DNA of 64,000 bases, from the NCBI GenBank assembly GCA_009733575.1, contig ML769545.1, forward strand, positions 62,001 to 126,000. The letters are read 5' to 3'. Origin of the DNA: Gymnopus androsaceus JB14 (lineage: Eukaryota > Basidiomycota > Agaricomycetes > Agaricales > Omphalotaceae). Shown here piece after piece: positions 36,036 through 49,324 of this stretch. Within the stretch, counting starts at the first letter, position 1, and every line of letters starts with the position of its first letter. Below the pieces are notes generated by a model. That model was not told the origin of the DNA and did not search any database. It was given only the letters and a program-made list of their open reading frames with translations. Both the position numbers and the translations under genes were made by a program.

Positions 36036-37696
36036 CTATGGACAATGGACATACTGTGCTAGCAACAGAGGGCCGCTATACCTTTCATACTCGTAAACCT
36101 GAACTGTCAATGCATTGAATACCCGACCCAAGTTTGTACACTGAAGTAACGCATCTGCAATGGCTTGTTTATGATACTCGCCCACCCTTCCGCGCCATCT
36201 GCCCGCTTCAGCAGGCGTATAATAATTCTCATGTTCATCATGATATTGCACATGTAGCTTGAGATACACAAGATGTGCGAGGCTTTCCATGATCTTCTTG
36301 TAAATGGTCTCCAGACTCTAAAAAATCAGTACCAATTAGCATGTAATTGCAACGGAAGACATGAAGGATCGGATGTACCTCAGGATTCGGCTTCGATGCG
36401 TATTTGTTCAGGACACATTCAAGATGGGTCAAATTGGGACATGAGCTGATAATAGTGCCAATATTTTCCAAGGTATGTCCAGGATGCTGGCTGGCAAAGA
36501 ACCGGTATGGTTCGCGGAGATACAGCTCACGAATAGAAGGTGTCTTTGCTAATGCATCCCGGATTTGGGTAGCCAGTTCATGACGTGGCACCCGAGAAGA
36601 AAGGGAAATTCTTGCCGCCAGGAACTTCATTGAACGAGAACCCGCTTTACACAGAGAAATACCATCCTCTATTGAACCTTCGAAGTGTTCAAGTTTTGGT
36701 AGCATTCCTGTACAAGCTATTGGTTCATGCTCGATGTTATGATAATCAGGAACACGATAATCTATATGCAACATCTCGATTTGCAGGTGACGTCGAAGGA
36801 AGTTGTTAAGAGGGTCTGAGAAGTAGGGCTTATGGATGGTCGCCTCAACTTCGTAATGAAACTCGTCCAAAAGAGGGAACGAGAAAAGCCTGTCATTGAG
36901 AATATCTGCGAAAGCTTGGAAGCGAGATGAGTCATCCTCTGGGAGTCGGAGCGAAAGCCGTTTCAACCCAGGACTGGATGTAGGGATCGGCCTCAAAAGT
37001 CTTGCAAGCGTAAGGTAGTCAGCTAGGTAACATCAATTTAGTTTTTATGGAATTGCTTGCTATATTTGGCTAGCTTACGTGGAGCGCCCAGATCGCGAAA
37101 ATCCAAGTCCAGCTTTATTAATGAAGCCCCGCATAAGGAGCTCTACCGCCCCGGGATGAGAATGTCAGATGTAAGACGACGAAGTGCAAGTAAGGGCTTA
37201 CTGCCAAGGATAAATTCGAGCGGGTGTTCTTCACTGGGAACGAGAACTGAAGGAAGAGTTCTTTGATCGATTTGAGAGCGGCAGGAGTGGTACTACCGAA
37301 CACTTCAGGAAGGCTGAGATTACTGGATCGGAACGCAAATGACTCTACGGCGTCTTCCGATGCATGTAGCGCGATGTTCTTCACGGAAGAAGCAAAGCGC
37401 TTCTGAAAAACGGCCTAGGCCAGAACCACCGCGAGTTGGCGATACTGAGAGCTTTTTGACACAAGAGGCAGGATGAGGCCCGGTCAACGGTAGCCGATTT
37501 TTCTCGGAAAGCGAAAGTGTAGCAAGGGACGAATTGCCAACGTCCTTGTACAAGATCGAATTGAAGAATGTATGACAGCGTTTCGACACCTGAGTAAGAG
37601 CTATCAGAGTGCGAATGTCCCCTTGAATTTCCTCTGCGATCAAATTGTATAGTTCGTTCGGCAAGAGGTTAAAGCTAGAGGCCCTTAGGCTCTTCA
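36036..37696 (-). CDS. F-box protein with LRR-like region
   Basis: The ATG at 37,696 begins MKSLRASSF, followed by a clear F-box, LLPNELYNLIAEEIQGDIRT..ALTQVSKRCHTFFNSILYKDV. Downstream are LRR-like segments (LKRLSLRLPEDD, PKLEHFEGS, PSIRELYLRE, CPNLTHLECVLNKY). An intron near 37,016-37,080 and another at about 36,317-36,378 (GT..AG, resuming at SLETIYKKIMESLAHL) are supported. Near 37,390-37,425 the frame changes by one base, between LGRF and KRFASSVKNIAL. The stop is at 36,036-36,038. It is probably an SCF substrate adaptor, if the frame break is an assembly error. Confidence 0.65.
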
Positions 37697-38255
37697 TAAC
37701 TGGTACTCTAAGTAAGGCATGAGTAAAATCCACAAAGCATGAGAGGACTGAGGATTACTAGGCTGGTAGTCGAGAGTAACCATGAAAGATTTTGAGCGCC
37801 TACTATTACCACACGAACGCCGCTGGACGTTCCGCAGCAACCCGGAAGCGTGCTCAAAGAAAACTACTTAGTTGAACTTGTAGCAGTAGCAGCGGATATA
37901 ATTATTGTCTCAGCCAGCAGATTGTACTGTAATCCAAACTCACAAATCTGAATTATCATTTTGAATATCTCTCGATATTGAGTTCTTACAATATGGTACT
38001 ACTAGGGCCGGAGTATACTACTTATTGTACAATTCGCTCACTAATAATAGTAATACTAGGGACTGGGTAACCGAGGACATGGAGTATCGATATGCTGTGG
38101 AAGCGGCAACTTGAATGAAGAGTTCAGTATTGGGAAATTGAAAACATTGTTTGTAAAGAGTCACCAGCTGGCCGGGTGGCTAGGCTCGTCCTGAGTCCTC
38201 TGTACAGTGATAGTCTACTAGTGCGCTGCATCCTAAGCAAGTTTCAATGGAAGCA
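37697..38255. other. intergenic, no gene seen
   Basis: No coding signal on either strand. Confidence 0.4.
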
Positions 38256-38660
38256 TCAGATACAGTGAATGATTACTCGCTCCGGGAAAGTCTGTATTGC
38301 GTGAGCTTGCCAATAAGAGTTGTATACAACTCCTGAAAGCCTGAAGCGCAATAACGATGGAATCTGAAGAAAATCAGAAGCGTAGCGTGCACGAGTAGAA
38401 CTAACCATCGTCAACGTCGTACAGATTAGCATAGGCATCATCCGGGCTAGAGTAAAGAACTGTCTCTTGGATATACCCAATCGGACGTGAGGACTTGTAA
38501 ACATGGTCTGGTTCTTTCCGGTGAAGCGAATGAACACAAAGCGGTTCAGTTCTCCACGAGAGATGGACGAAGTAATAGGTTTGGGATATATTGAGAAGGC
38601 CAGACGAAAGGGTTCATATATTGGTTTTAGCGATTGGAGACGAGATGGCTTATTCTTCAA
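38256..38660 (-). other. uncertain ORF without a proper start
   Basis: A 134-codon open frame that begins at TTG rather than ATG and has no recognisable domain. It could be a fragment of a decayed gene. Low confidence. Confidence 0.2.
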
Positions 38661-39082
38661 CTGTTCTTAACGATTTCCGCATTTATGAGAGTTTTGACAT
38701 TGACGTAATGGCGGTGATAGAGCATCAGTAGGATTTCGGGTCGTACGTTTTTTTCGCCTTTCGTCTTTTTTTTAGTACGTTATGGGCCTGTTAGAAGGAA
38801 GATTTTAGTGCTGAACGCCGGGTCCGTTCAGAGATTATCCCAGTGCACCAACACCTTCGTCTCCCGGTAAGTACTTCTCCGAAGAACATTACTTACTTTA
38901 GAATCACGAACATGAACTCCCAAAAAGCCTCAAGCCCTCCTTGGGAGCTTCTTCACTTCAGCGCCCAATTGATTGCACGTATATGAGATGGTCGAGCCAG
39001 CGTTAAAACAAGAATGGTCCATTTCATTTCAACTAGAGATACAAACACAAAAATCCAACAGCAACGAATAAGTACCTTGTCT

Positions 39083-39905
39083 TCACTCAATCTTCATAAC
39101 AGACTCAATACGTGCATCTTGTATCTGCTTCCGTAGGTCTCTCCAGATATGATAGCCACAAACAAGGGTAGAGGCGACGTACGCAGACTAAAAAGCGGTT
39201 CTTCGTCAGATTATTTCAGACAATGCTATGGAGGTAAACTTACGCCGAGAAGAAAACCTGTTCCGTGTCTCCGACATAAAGACCATGTATACATTCGCTT
39301 CGAAAACATGGATAACGTTGGTGATCCAGAAAAGCCACTGCCCAACTGAGGGTCCCGCGTACGTGGCGAGCGCCCTGGCAGGAAGATACAACGGCGATGG
39401 GTCGTTTACCGGGGCGTAGGCAAAATACGCTAGGAGAGGCAAAACAATGAACGGAACTTGAAGTGCTGAACGAGGAAAATGGTAGGTGGTGATCTTGGGT
39501 GTTTTTATCTTGAATTAGATAACGCGTCAGACATGATGCAAAAATCTTGAGGCAAGGTGACATGCATACCATTCCAAGTCCTCTTGAGCTATGGCTTTCA
39601 TCTCCAGCAGGCGAGGCTTTACATCGTCGTAACCGGTCATTGGAGGCTCAATGGGAACCCGTACGTCCTTGGTCTTTCCGTCTTTCATTTTACAGCTCAA
39701 TGTCATTCCCTACGCAATATTGTTACATAAATGAGGGCCAGCGGTAGAGGAAACGCACTTTAGTGTCTATAGCGGACATTTCTGCACTGGAGATGGGCTC
39801 TGAGACCTTTCCGTACCACTTTGCGTACGCTACAAGCGTGTCGGGATGATTAGACATGTACATTCGTAGAAAGGCAGACTTTTCTGCTACGGGATCGCCG
39901 GCCAT
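39083..39905 (-). CDS. DUF2470-domain membrane protein
   Basis: The ATG at 39,905 starts MAGDPVAEKSAFLRMYMSNH. The exon 1/2 segment (HPDTLVAYAKWYG, then GMTLSCKM and VRVPIEPPM..YDDVKPRLLEM) follows the DUF2470 pattern, a split-barrel haem/flavin-type domain family. The second half is hydrophobic (PFIVLPLLAYFAYAP, GQWLFWITNVIHVFEANVYMV), consistent with 2-3 transmembrane segments, and the end has basic HIWRDLRKQIQDAR. Intron 1 at 39,710-39,758 joins in phase. The next two junctions are each off by one base with the best splice sites. The stop is at 39,083-39,085. Its role is not known. Confidence 0.65.
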
Positions 39906-42575
39906 GATTAGTATTTCTGAGAATGAATTTCAAGCAATTGCTTGCAAACGGATGACGAAGAAAATGAAGGAGTGGAAGAGAAGGGTAATAATTCGGCGCT
40001 TATATATTTTGTGGCCCAAGTCCGGGATTTACGGGCCGCGCTATCCCGACGCGAACGTTGTACTCTTTCTTTCACGGTTCTCCGGAAGGCAACGTTACCT
40101 GATGCTCTTCACCTGAAAATTAGTACTAATGTGAACCCGAAGTCGACAAGCTTAAACCAGTGCGGTTTTGCTCAAGTTCGTTCAAGTTTGTTCACTTCTT
40201 GAAGTTGTTTTGAACATTGGGCGTAGAAGGTAAAGACATGTACATGAATTCATCCTGAATGGATAACGATCACTGTTTTCCGTTTCTATAGGCTCCGAAT
40301 CTTTGCTCTCTATTTCAGGAAGGAAGGAGGACCTTCAGAATAGGCACTCGGTCGGATTCCAGATTTGGACTGGCCAGCGCATTTCCCTGACATCCTTCGC
40401 CGAAAGTTTTCCAGAATGAAGCACACGATGAAGCATGGTTTGAGTGTATTCACTGACGTTTTCCCAGATGACCTTAAAACTTACTCACTTGAACAATTTA
40501 ATTCGCAGACAATAACTTCGAGCATGCGCAACGCTGCCCCTTTGCGAAAACTTGTTGATAAAACGGAACCGTCGTGGTATATATTGCCTCCTTTAGTATA
40601 GAGGGATGCGTTAGATACAGCTTCCTTTCTCTGTTCCTTCCAATGCTTCTGGTTCGATTTTGCGTTTACTGATATTTTCTTGCTTTGAAAGTACACGCCG
40701 GATCCGATCAGTCTTTCGGTTACGCGGATTCAGCGACCATTGACGAATGAAGCCGACCTATATCAAAAGCAACGGAGGACCAGTCTACTTCAGCGATTTG
40801 GACGCTTTCTCGTACTTGATTGATCCCAAGTTCCGTAAATGTAGTTCTCGTCCTGGACAGTCAATCGGCGATGGCACTAGAGCAACAGCAAAATCGTCGG
40901 CGTCTTTTTCAGGCAAGTGCCACCGATTCCTGAGTCGTTCCATCTCGATTCTCATAGATTATGTATATCTGGGAGTTTCTCTTGCAGAACCCAACCTCGG
41001 CTGTAAGTGCTTGGGCCCACAGTATTCCATTGGCTGCCTGTTCTTCTGTGTCGGAAGCGTTTGCAATGCCTGGAGACATGAGCACCGTCGACTGCTTTCT
41101 TTTTCTGGTTCTTAGAGCGCACCTTCCCCTTGTCACTTCCTTTACTGTACTAATCAGCGGTCTTTCTTAGCCTCCAGTACTTCTCCAGTACTTTTCCGCG
41201 CCTTCCTTCTACCCCCACCGGTATCTTGTCAAGATACCGTGTTTGAATGACTCAACGGTAGTACGGTACGTCCGCACGCGTCAGCTTTCAGTTTGTGTAC
41301 CTTTAGCTTGTGAAAGTAGGACTAGGCAGGTCTGCCCGAAGAAGACTGAACTATAACCTGACTATAACCATGTTTGGACCTAGGATTTCAAACCGCGCGA
41401 AATTGACAGTACATCGATGTGGTACCCTCGGTGACTTGATATATCACCGTCTGAGATCCTGGATTTCAGCCTCAGCTAGTGACAGGTCGCTATTGGATCG
41501 CTAGGTATCCAAGTATCTATCTTTCGTATTCGTTCAAACACTCAATGTTTCAAACGTTCGCAATTATCTCGGTTTAGCTCAAGTTCTATCAAGTGTACGT
41601 CTCAACTCAAGTGCGTTCGCTTGGTCGTGTGCTGGGCTGGGATATATCATAACTTGGGACCCGGTTGTAATGCTAATGCTGCCGGATTGAATCGTCGGAT
41701 GTGGTACGAATGGCAATGGCAGTGGTAATGTATCCTACTCATCGTTCAATCATGATCATAGATGCGGGCTTGAGTCAACTTGGACTTGCGCTATTTCGGG
41801 CCTTCTTCATGCAACTGGAAATAGCTGACCTAGACTGGTTAGAACTTAGAGGTTGATTGTTGAACGTTGAACGTTCAAAGACTGGAAGGCTTGGCGCGTC
41901 CGACGTATATAAAATTTATCAGGTGCGTTTTCGTGATTAGCGGGGTAGTCGTTTTTGCTGCGCTCACGGTGATTGACTCATGACAGAAGAGACCGCCTAC
42001 CAACCAACTGTTCTTCAGTGGCGTGTACAGGACGTGCAAGTGTCGGAGGAGCTCTTCTATTCCGATTCCGAATAATTTCTTGAAGATTATCCAAGTGAAC
42101 GATGTTGGTGATCTGTATGCTCGACCAGTTAAGGATGCTAAAAGGCTAACATTCTCAATTGGAATTTTGACAAATTGACGGGCGTTTACACTCTGATCTA
42201 CGCATCGGGCGCTCAATGTGTCGGGAGTCGGGATGGGGACGCACCCAATCGTACAGAACCTCACCGTTCTCGTTTACATACTCAGACTGTAGTCAATTTT
42301 ATACTATCCATGTATCCATTTTTATGTGCTGTTGAACTTGAAGGCAATGCTCTTTTCCGATTTGAGGCTATCCGGGTCGCCAAACTCCGTATCCGCAGTG
42401 GCTTATGATCAAATGAGCATCTCAGCATCTAATAGTAAACAGCATGTGGAACCGTATTTGGTTTTGGGGGTTTCTGATCCTTAGAATCCCTGGATCCCGC
42501 CTGGATGTACAGTAGCGCCTTCAATCCTTACAGTCATCTGCTATTCTTTCCGCTTGCGCTAATCCTCCCTATGGT
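39906..42575. other. long intergenic interval, no confident gene
   Basis: Fragmented ORFs only, such as 40,747-41,115. A near-palindrome GGTATCTTGTCAAGATACC lies at about 41,220-41,238. I cannot support a gene. Confidence 0.4.
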
Positions 42576-45434
42576 ATGGTTCCGGGTCGATTCTTGTTTT
42601 TCGCTTTTGTATCACTATTGATCCAAGTCCGAGTTAATGCTGCTGAGGTGAGCCGCAAACATCTTGCTTGCTTTGAAAAAGTTGCTGAGGTTGTTGGATT
42701 CAGGAGTACGATTACAGCCTGGTTCGTACGATCTTCGGAGCTGATTGTACAGCAACATTTACCGGTCTTTTTGCTGTTTCTAGTTGAACAATGCGCAGGG
42801 AAAAACGCCATGTGAAATGAAGAGCAATATAGAGAGCTGTACTGGGACATTAAAGGCGCGAAATGGTGCGTAACTGAAGCGTTAATCGGGAAAATTGTAC
42901 TAATTTAATAATTACTAGTTCCTTCTCCGACTAACTGTACTTGCACCAATGTATACTTTAACGTTTGGAGCGCGTGTTTACTATCGAATGGAACCGCAGA
43001 ATCGACGGTTCTCTCTAGTAATTGGACGGCTACTTGCGAACAGCAAGGTCTCAATCTGGTTGATGATTCATACAGCCCATCAAATAGCTTGGATCTTCCG
43101 TCCTGGGCATTTATGATGATGCCTTCCAATCAGACATTCAACGTTGTCCAAGCTCTCAACGGTACGTATCCGTGCTGTATATTTTGCTATGACTAAGGAT
43201 CGGTACTAGTGGCTATCGGAAATTCCGGCGATAAATGGAGCAAAGTGCAAGTTATCGTCCCAATCGTTGTTGGAATAGTTGTAACCGCAGCATTCATCAT
43301 TGGAATCCTTATATGGCGCTCGAAAAAGTCTGGCTCTGCAAGTATCTTAACGCGCATGCAAGTCGTTATAGCGCGTGTATTCAGGGATGGGTTTGGTACG
43401 AGCAGGATTAGAGCCGGGAGACGCGATCAAGAATGGGTAATCGATCGACCGCCAGCTGCTGAACTGGAGATGTTATCGAATGCAACGCCAATTCCAAAAC
43501 ATCTTCACGGGGATCCAGATCAGGACACGTTCGGCTATCCTCTTCTTCCTCAGGCTCTCATTTGGATTTCGTGAAACCGAAATCATTCACGAAAACTACT
43601 TGGGCACTTCCAGGCAAGAATCTATGGAAAAATTCACAACTCGGTCAGAAAATCCGACGGACGGCTATATATATGCCTGTTCCTTGGAGAAGTGCGCCTG
43701 TTACTGTCCAGTCCTCGGAGCCTTCGCGGAGGTTCGAGATTGATGCCTCTAGCGAGCGCACTCGAACCGACTCGACTCTAGAAAACTTTCGCCGAGGTGG
43801 GTTTAGAGTCTCTGGTACACGCACTGCGACGACCGACCGTGCTACAAGTCGGTACGACTATCACGAACCGCATGAAATAATCTTTGAAGAATACGAAGAT
43901 GATGATGATGACAGTGATCTTGACCTCGCGGGTTTGAACCTTGACAATGAGCGCGAACAGCTTATCTCTGGGGATGAGGATAGGGATAATGATCTAGACC
44001 TGAATGAGGTGATGCTCATTTCGAGATCGGAAATTGGAGATAATTTCACGATAAATTCGGAGACTTCAACGCAACGTCATATTCCTCCTTCCCCCGCACG
44101 CCCAAGATCGGACAGTCCTGTACAACCAGTATGTTGCTGCTCCTGCTGTTTTTCCGTACGTCAACTTATGTTTCTTTCCCTTGATAGATCCCGCCACCTC
44201 CTCGGACTCCAGTTCGAGAACGACCACACAAGAGGGCCCATCGTACACCTCCCCCACCAACATATCCCGCACCTCTTCCACCGGCTAGTCCGTTCAATTT
44301 GAGAAAACCCTCCATCGACAGCATAACCCCAGGCCAATCCTCAGCGGCCGCGTCATCGTCGAATAACCTCCCACGCCGAAATCTTCCATTACCTACTCCG
44401 CCAAACTCATCGCGTCCATCTCCTGCGGCGCCTCTGCCTCCAACGTTACGCCCTGCATTCATGTACCTTGCCGGTACTAATTCCTCATCATCTCTTCCTC
44501 TTGCTCAAACACGACCTCCAGCTCCTTCTCATCCTCCGTTTGTCCGTCCAGGATATGGAATCACAGGTGCGGGTGCAAGTGCAGATGATCTTCCTGCCAT
44601 ACTGCCTCGAGTGGAGCTAGGTCCCTCCCCCCCAGCCCCTGCAGTCCCACCTCGACCTCCACTGGAGTATGCGTTGGCGCACACCCGCAATCAATCCCAA
44701 TCTTACGGAATCCACCTCCAGCTCTTTCCGATACATGTCATCCCCACCATACCGTTCGTCGCCTCTACCAGAGGAGATCCGTATCGAAAGATCAGATTCA
44801 CCACCTCCCCCGCCTTCTAACGCATCATCGCCTCCTTATACTGCTACGAGCTTTTCTCACTCCGAGTCCCAGTTGCATTATAACCATAATCAACGAGCTC
44901 TACCAGTACCGGGCCCGGAATCTCCTCCAATACCTCCTCTCCCTCTTCCTTCTCCTCCTCTTTCCCAACAACGGATCGACAAAACCATCATCACCAGCGG
45001 CTCATGTCATTACCCTTAAACGTGAACAGCAGTGGTCCCGGTCCTCCTACCCCAACCCAAAGCGGAGTCGCGGACCATTCCGGATACACCTTCGAAGCAA
45101 CCCTTGCTTCCCCGCCGCGACATCCTCATCCTGGGTATACCTTCGAATCAACCCTCGCGCCTCGAACGCATTTCCGGAATTTTTCCGCGGATAGTCTCAC
45201 TACCTACGAGAACCCAAATGAAGATTCACCTGTGGATCCGAGATTGTTGTTCCCGGGCGTGGTACGTGCGGAGGGGTATTTACAACCTGTAGGCGAGGGG
45301 TAGGGCCGGTATGGGTCATGGGTATGGGCCGGGGTGCTAGTGCAAGCGATCTCCGCGCTCAACGATCGTACGACTCATTCCAGACTGTTTCTAGTTATCC
45401 TTATTCGAATGCGCCTTCGGACTCGAGAAGATGA
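42576..45434 (+). CDS. single-pass membrane protein with long proline-rich tail
   Basis: The signal peptide starts at 42,576 (VPGRFLFFAFVSLLIQVRVNA). The ectodomain has the CTCTNVYFNVWSACLL motif, followed by SNWTATCEQQGL. I have seen this cysteine pattern in an unnamed family of Agaricomycete membrane proteins. After an intron at about 43,162-43,209 comes the transmembrane helix VQVIVPIVVGIVVTAAFIIG, then a long cytoplasmic tail: PVPWRSAPVTVQSSEPSRRF, an acidic stretch with runs of D and E (EEYEDDDDDSDLD), and a proline-rich C-terminus to TGA 45,432-45,434. Frame changes near 43,555, 44,690 and 45,000 must be corrected. The exons between 42,650 and 42,930 are uncertain. Function unknown. Confidence 0.65.
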
Positions 45435-46416
45435 TACTTGATTATTTACGAAGCTAGGTCGATCTTGTTTGATTATGAAGGGTTGGGCTGGAGTTAGATG
45501 GATGCAATGGACCATGTCATGCTCACAACGACATACATTTATTATTATATTACAGTTATTTATTCTTCTTCGCTTGGTTTTATTTCTTTTTTCCATTTTT
45601 TTTTACATCTTGCTTTCATTATCCTTGCTTAGGCTTTGCTGGACGCTTTTGTTTACATACCATCATTCTTGCTTCCGTGCTATCATCTCGTTTCTCTCTC
45701 GTAAGTACAAATGCTTCCATGGTTTGCTTTTAATGATGCAAAGTTCAGACTGGGTGTAGTTATAAGTTAGCTTATGTCGTACGTCGATGGTGCCGGTAAA
45801 AAGGAAATAGAAGTTTTGGCATGCAGGGGGAAAGGAAGAGTCAAGAGTCCCTGCAAGACACGGCGAACAGTGGCGGACGGTGGGAATAGCGCAAGTTGAT
45901 CTAGACTCTTTCTCAGCCTCCCATTCACTTTTGTTACACTCACACTGGCAGTTTACTTACTTCAACCTACTGGATCTTACTTGATAGTGAGCAGACCTCA
46001 ACCTCAACCTAGGCTTACCTCGACCTTGCTTGATAGCGAACAACAGCTTCAACCTACTTCAGCACAATCTTCCAGCGATACCCTCGGATGCTCATACTAT
46101 TGCTCGTGAACTACGGGCGTCCGACCCAGGTCCGACCACGGTCTTCATTTAAGGCTACCGGTTAGTGGTCAGTATTACGAAGCATCGGCTCTCAAGGCAA
46201 TGCTTTTTATATGAAACCAAATACCGCCTAGAGCAGTTTCAGCAATACGTTTAGCTCTTGCTTGCCTTCATCCCGCGTACACTTTGCTGTCAAAAGATCC
46301 CGCTCGAATTCCCGCTCTCCTATAAGTGGGGAATGCCAAGTACCGCGGCCCTGATATAAAAGCGTCTAAGCTTTGTCTCAGTCGTGCCTCCCCCTGTTTA
46401 TCTTTCTCTTCCCTCC
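45435..46416. other. intergenic with imperfect direct repeat
   Basis: Two ~50 bp units with CTTGATAGYGARCA and CTTCAACCTACT lie at about 45,958-46,062. Otherwise featureless. Confidence 0.45.
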
Positions 46417-47396
46417 ATGAACGTACCGGTCGCGTGCACTACCTCCTCGACGCTCAGCTCAGAGGATGTACTACAAGTTTCATCCTTTGAGTTTCCAGCA
46501 GAGATAGAAAGGGAGATTCTCGAAGTCACCAGCGCGCAGTTTCCCCGGGACAGCAGTCAAGCTAGCAGGACTATCCAAGAAAACCCAGTATTGGTGAGTT
46601 TCATGTCGGTTATATCAAGCCAGTTTGATTCATATGGCTTATAGGATGGAATGGTACATCTACGAAACAGTAGCTTTAGACCACCATACCATTGGAACGG
46701 CCACTCCGTTCCTTCGGACTATTGATGCACGACCCGCTGAATTCTTTTCCCAAAGAGTGAAAAAGCTCTATATTAGCTACTCGGTAACATTTCCCGAAGC
46801 CCAGAGAATCCTTGCCGTATGCACTGGCCTCTCACAATTAATATGCTGGACCGAGAGCCGTCAGAATGGCTGGCTCTTCCCCTATCTCAATCCTCCCTCC
46901 GACTCCATTTCACACCTCACTCATCTTTCAATAAAACTGGAAATGACAACAAGTGAAAATGCTCTTCCCTCGTTCTCTGATGAAATGTACCAAAACTTGA
47001 CACATCTCGAAATCGTACTCCCGCCGCCCGTGAATCTCGGCATTTACATCGACTGGAGAAGCCTTTCAGACCTACCATGTCTGAAACATCTCATGATGGG
47101 CGACCTCAACTCATGGGACCATTTCTATCTCCTCCCTGTCCTGCGAAGCCTGCTAGACTTTTCATTAGAGTTGGAAACACTCGTGGTTGTGACCAAACAG
47201 TCGGAGATGCTTGAAGCATTGGAGGCCGAAAACTTTGATGACCCCAGGCTGGTCATCCTCCCTAGGTTTAACTTGGCCAGAGGATTTGCCGACGTATTGG
47301 AAGAAACTACATAATGGTGAACTAGATCCTTGGGAACCCTCTGCTGAGAAAGCGAGGGAACAGCAGTTAGAGTGGAATGAGAGGCGACGTGAGTGA
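46417..47396 (+). CDS. F-box-like protein
   Basis: The ATG at 46,417 leads to FEFPAEIEREILEVTSA, an F-box-like helix. After a one-base break near 46,545 (TTTCCCC) the frame reads GTAVKLAGLSKKTQYW, then across an intron MEWYIYETVALD. This order is typical of short basidiomycete F-box proteins. LRR-like strands follow (LTHLSIKLEM, LTHLEIVLPPP, LPCLKHLMMG). A second break near 47,280 separates the apparent stop at 47,312 from the better C-terminus LHNGELDPWEPSAEKAREQQ, which ends at TGA 47,394-47,396. It is probably an SCF adaptor if the breaks are sequencing errors. Confidence 0.6.
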
Positions 47397-47641
47397 TTCA
47401 GATCTTCACGCAAGCGAAATGACAATTTAACTTGAAGTTTCAACAGGTTCTTCCGATACTACTTGAAATAAAAACAAAGTCGGTACTGCTACCGACCACA
47501 ACTGCTCGTCTGCTGTATATTTTTATCGACGATCTTATGCTTGTCACGATCTAAGTATCTTATTACGTTCGTCTACTACTACTATAGTATCTCATATGAC
47601 ACGATATATGCCTAAACATTTACTTGCTATTGCACCATGTA

Positions 47642-47665
47642 CCGGTTCTACGTGCGTAGAACCGG
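47642..47665. repeat. perfect 11-bp hairpin
   Basis: CCGGTTCTACG, a two-base loop, then CGTAGAACCGG. It lies about 250 bp 3' of the F-box gene, and its role is unknown. Confidence 0.7.
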
Positions 47666-48526
47666 AATAAAAACTTCATCTCGCTCTCGTTCTTCATATA
47701 AAGAGCATTAAGCAATCGTAACGTCCTTAGCAAGGGCTGGGACCGAACAGTAAGTTCTAGGGTGCGCTTGAGCACCGCTGGAAATCTAGAAGCTCATTAC
47801 TCGCTACAGGGAAACCGAGATGAATTAGTCGTCAGTCACCCTAGCAAAAACACCTCAGCATCAGCTGTCGAACTACTAGAGATACTTTGGCTATACGCAC
47901 AAACTCAAAAAGTACAGGGGAGCAAGGCGGGGCTCTATTCTCGCAAACTGAGAACGATGCTGACCATGTTATGATCTGCTGTCGGCCTAGAAAGACCGAA
48001 TGGAGCTCGCATCGATCTCCCTCCAAAGTGGAGAATTTGCGGATAACATTCAAAAACACGGTTCTGAGAACGTTACTTACATAGCTCTGTATACGATTGC
48101 CTGTGCGTTTTCGCTCGCCCTACGATTCTCCAGAGTTTTAACTTGCTTCGTTGGTTTCCTGAATTGGGATATGGATATTCATCTGTCACTCGGTCATTGC
48201 TAGAGTCGTCGCGCTCTATACCTTAAAGAATAATTCGGATAAGCGGAATCCTGCCGAGCTCGCAACCGTTCAAGAAGGCAAGTTGAAGGATCAGAGCTTG
48301 GAACGGTAGTCAAACGACGGGGTGTACATGTTAAACTGACATAGATAAATAATTCTATCCCCCCGATACTCCGTTGAGCCCAAATCTCTTCGCCTGACTC
48401 GGAGTATCGAGGGATCTGATACATAGATTAAAGTGCGATGGAATGTATATATAATGGGATAGTTCGTAGGGATAATGATAATGCTAATGCGAAAGGAAAG
48501 AAAAATGAATACATGCTAGATGATAC

Positions 48527-49324
48527 TTACCCGCTAAAGTTACAAGGTGGTTCCGTAATGATAATTAGGTGAAGAGAGAATAGAAATTCAGATGAGAAGA
48601 AGAGTCGAGTAACGATGCTTCTCCAATCGTGACGAACAGACTGGTAGTAGTTGAGATTGCTAGGTCCCGCTCCTGGTGTTTGAGTATAGCCATAGCCATA
48701 CTCTATATTCGTGTCAAACCGTGGCTGGGCGACGCTGCTGATGGTAGAGTGTAGTCTGGAGGAGGAGGAGATTCCTACGCAGCATTCAAATCCAATGTAG
48801 GACTGAATCTTCCTGGACGATGGAACGCATCGAAAGTTCCCGAGGAAGAGGTAGAGCGGGAGACAGTCGGACATTTCCGTCCATCTCCATGCCCATCTGG
48901 AAAGCCATTCCGACAGAACCAAAAGGTAAGTCCATGCCTGTGTTCATACCGGCTCCCCATCGCGATTGTGGAGATTGAAGTTCGTTGAAGTCGACGTGTG
49001 GATAGACCGGGGGCTCTGAAACTATATGATGAGGCAGAGCCTCCGAACGTTGATATACAGGCTCGATATGAACGTTGTCGTCCGAGTACTCTGAGAAAGT
49101 ATTTTACACGTACTTGGTTTGCGTAGGATCATGAGTCTTAATATGTCGATTCAGGTCACCGCGAGCCAATGACAGCAGTACAATTTGGGCACTTGAAAGC
49201 AGTCTGTTTGGATTTTGGCTTGGAAAAGGAGTGTGTATCAGGAGACGAAGAGGTGAGAGAGACGCGTAGAACCTACCGCTTTAGCCTGAGATTTTCTTGC
49301 AGTTTTCTTGGTGAAGAGGCGCAT
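48527..49324 (-). pseudogene. second decayed copy of the C2H2 zinc-finger gene
   Basis: Its minus strand matches 34,244-35,389. An ATG equivalent lies at 49,324. A deletion whose junction is near 49,095 joins the region just after finger 1 directly to the SEYSDD region, removing fingers 2 and 3. Finger 1 itself has a two-base deletion just after CPNCTAVIGS. Further frame breaks follow in the C-terminal region. Not functional by sequence. Confidence 0.78.

Noticed and set aside
41875..42264. 129-codon minus-strand ORF
   Set aside because: No motif, starts at a non-ATG codon or weak start, and lies in otherwise fragmented sequence.
44166..44462. Glycine-rich minus-strand ORF
   Set aside because: Shadow of the proline-rich tail of the membrane protein on the plus strand.
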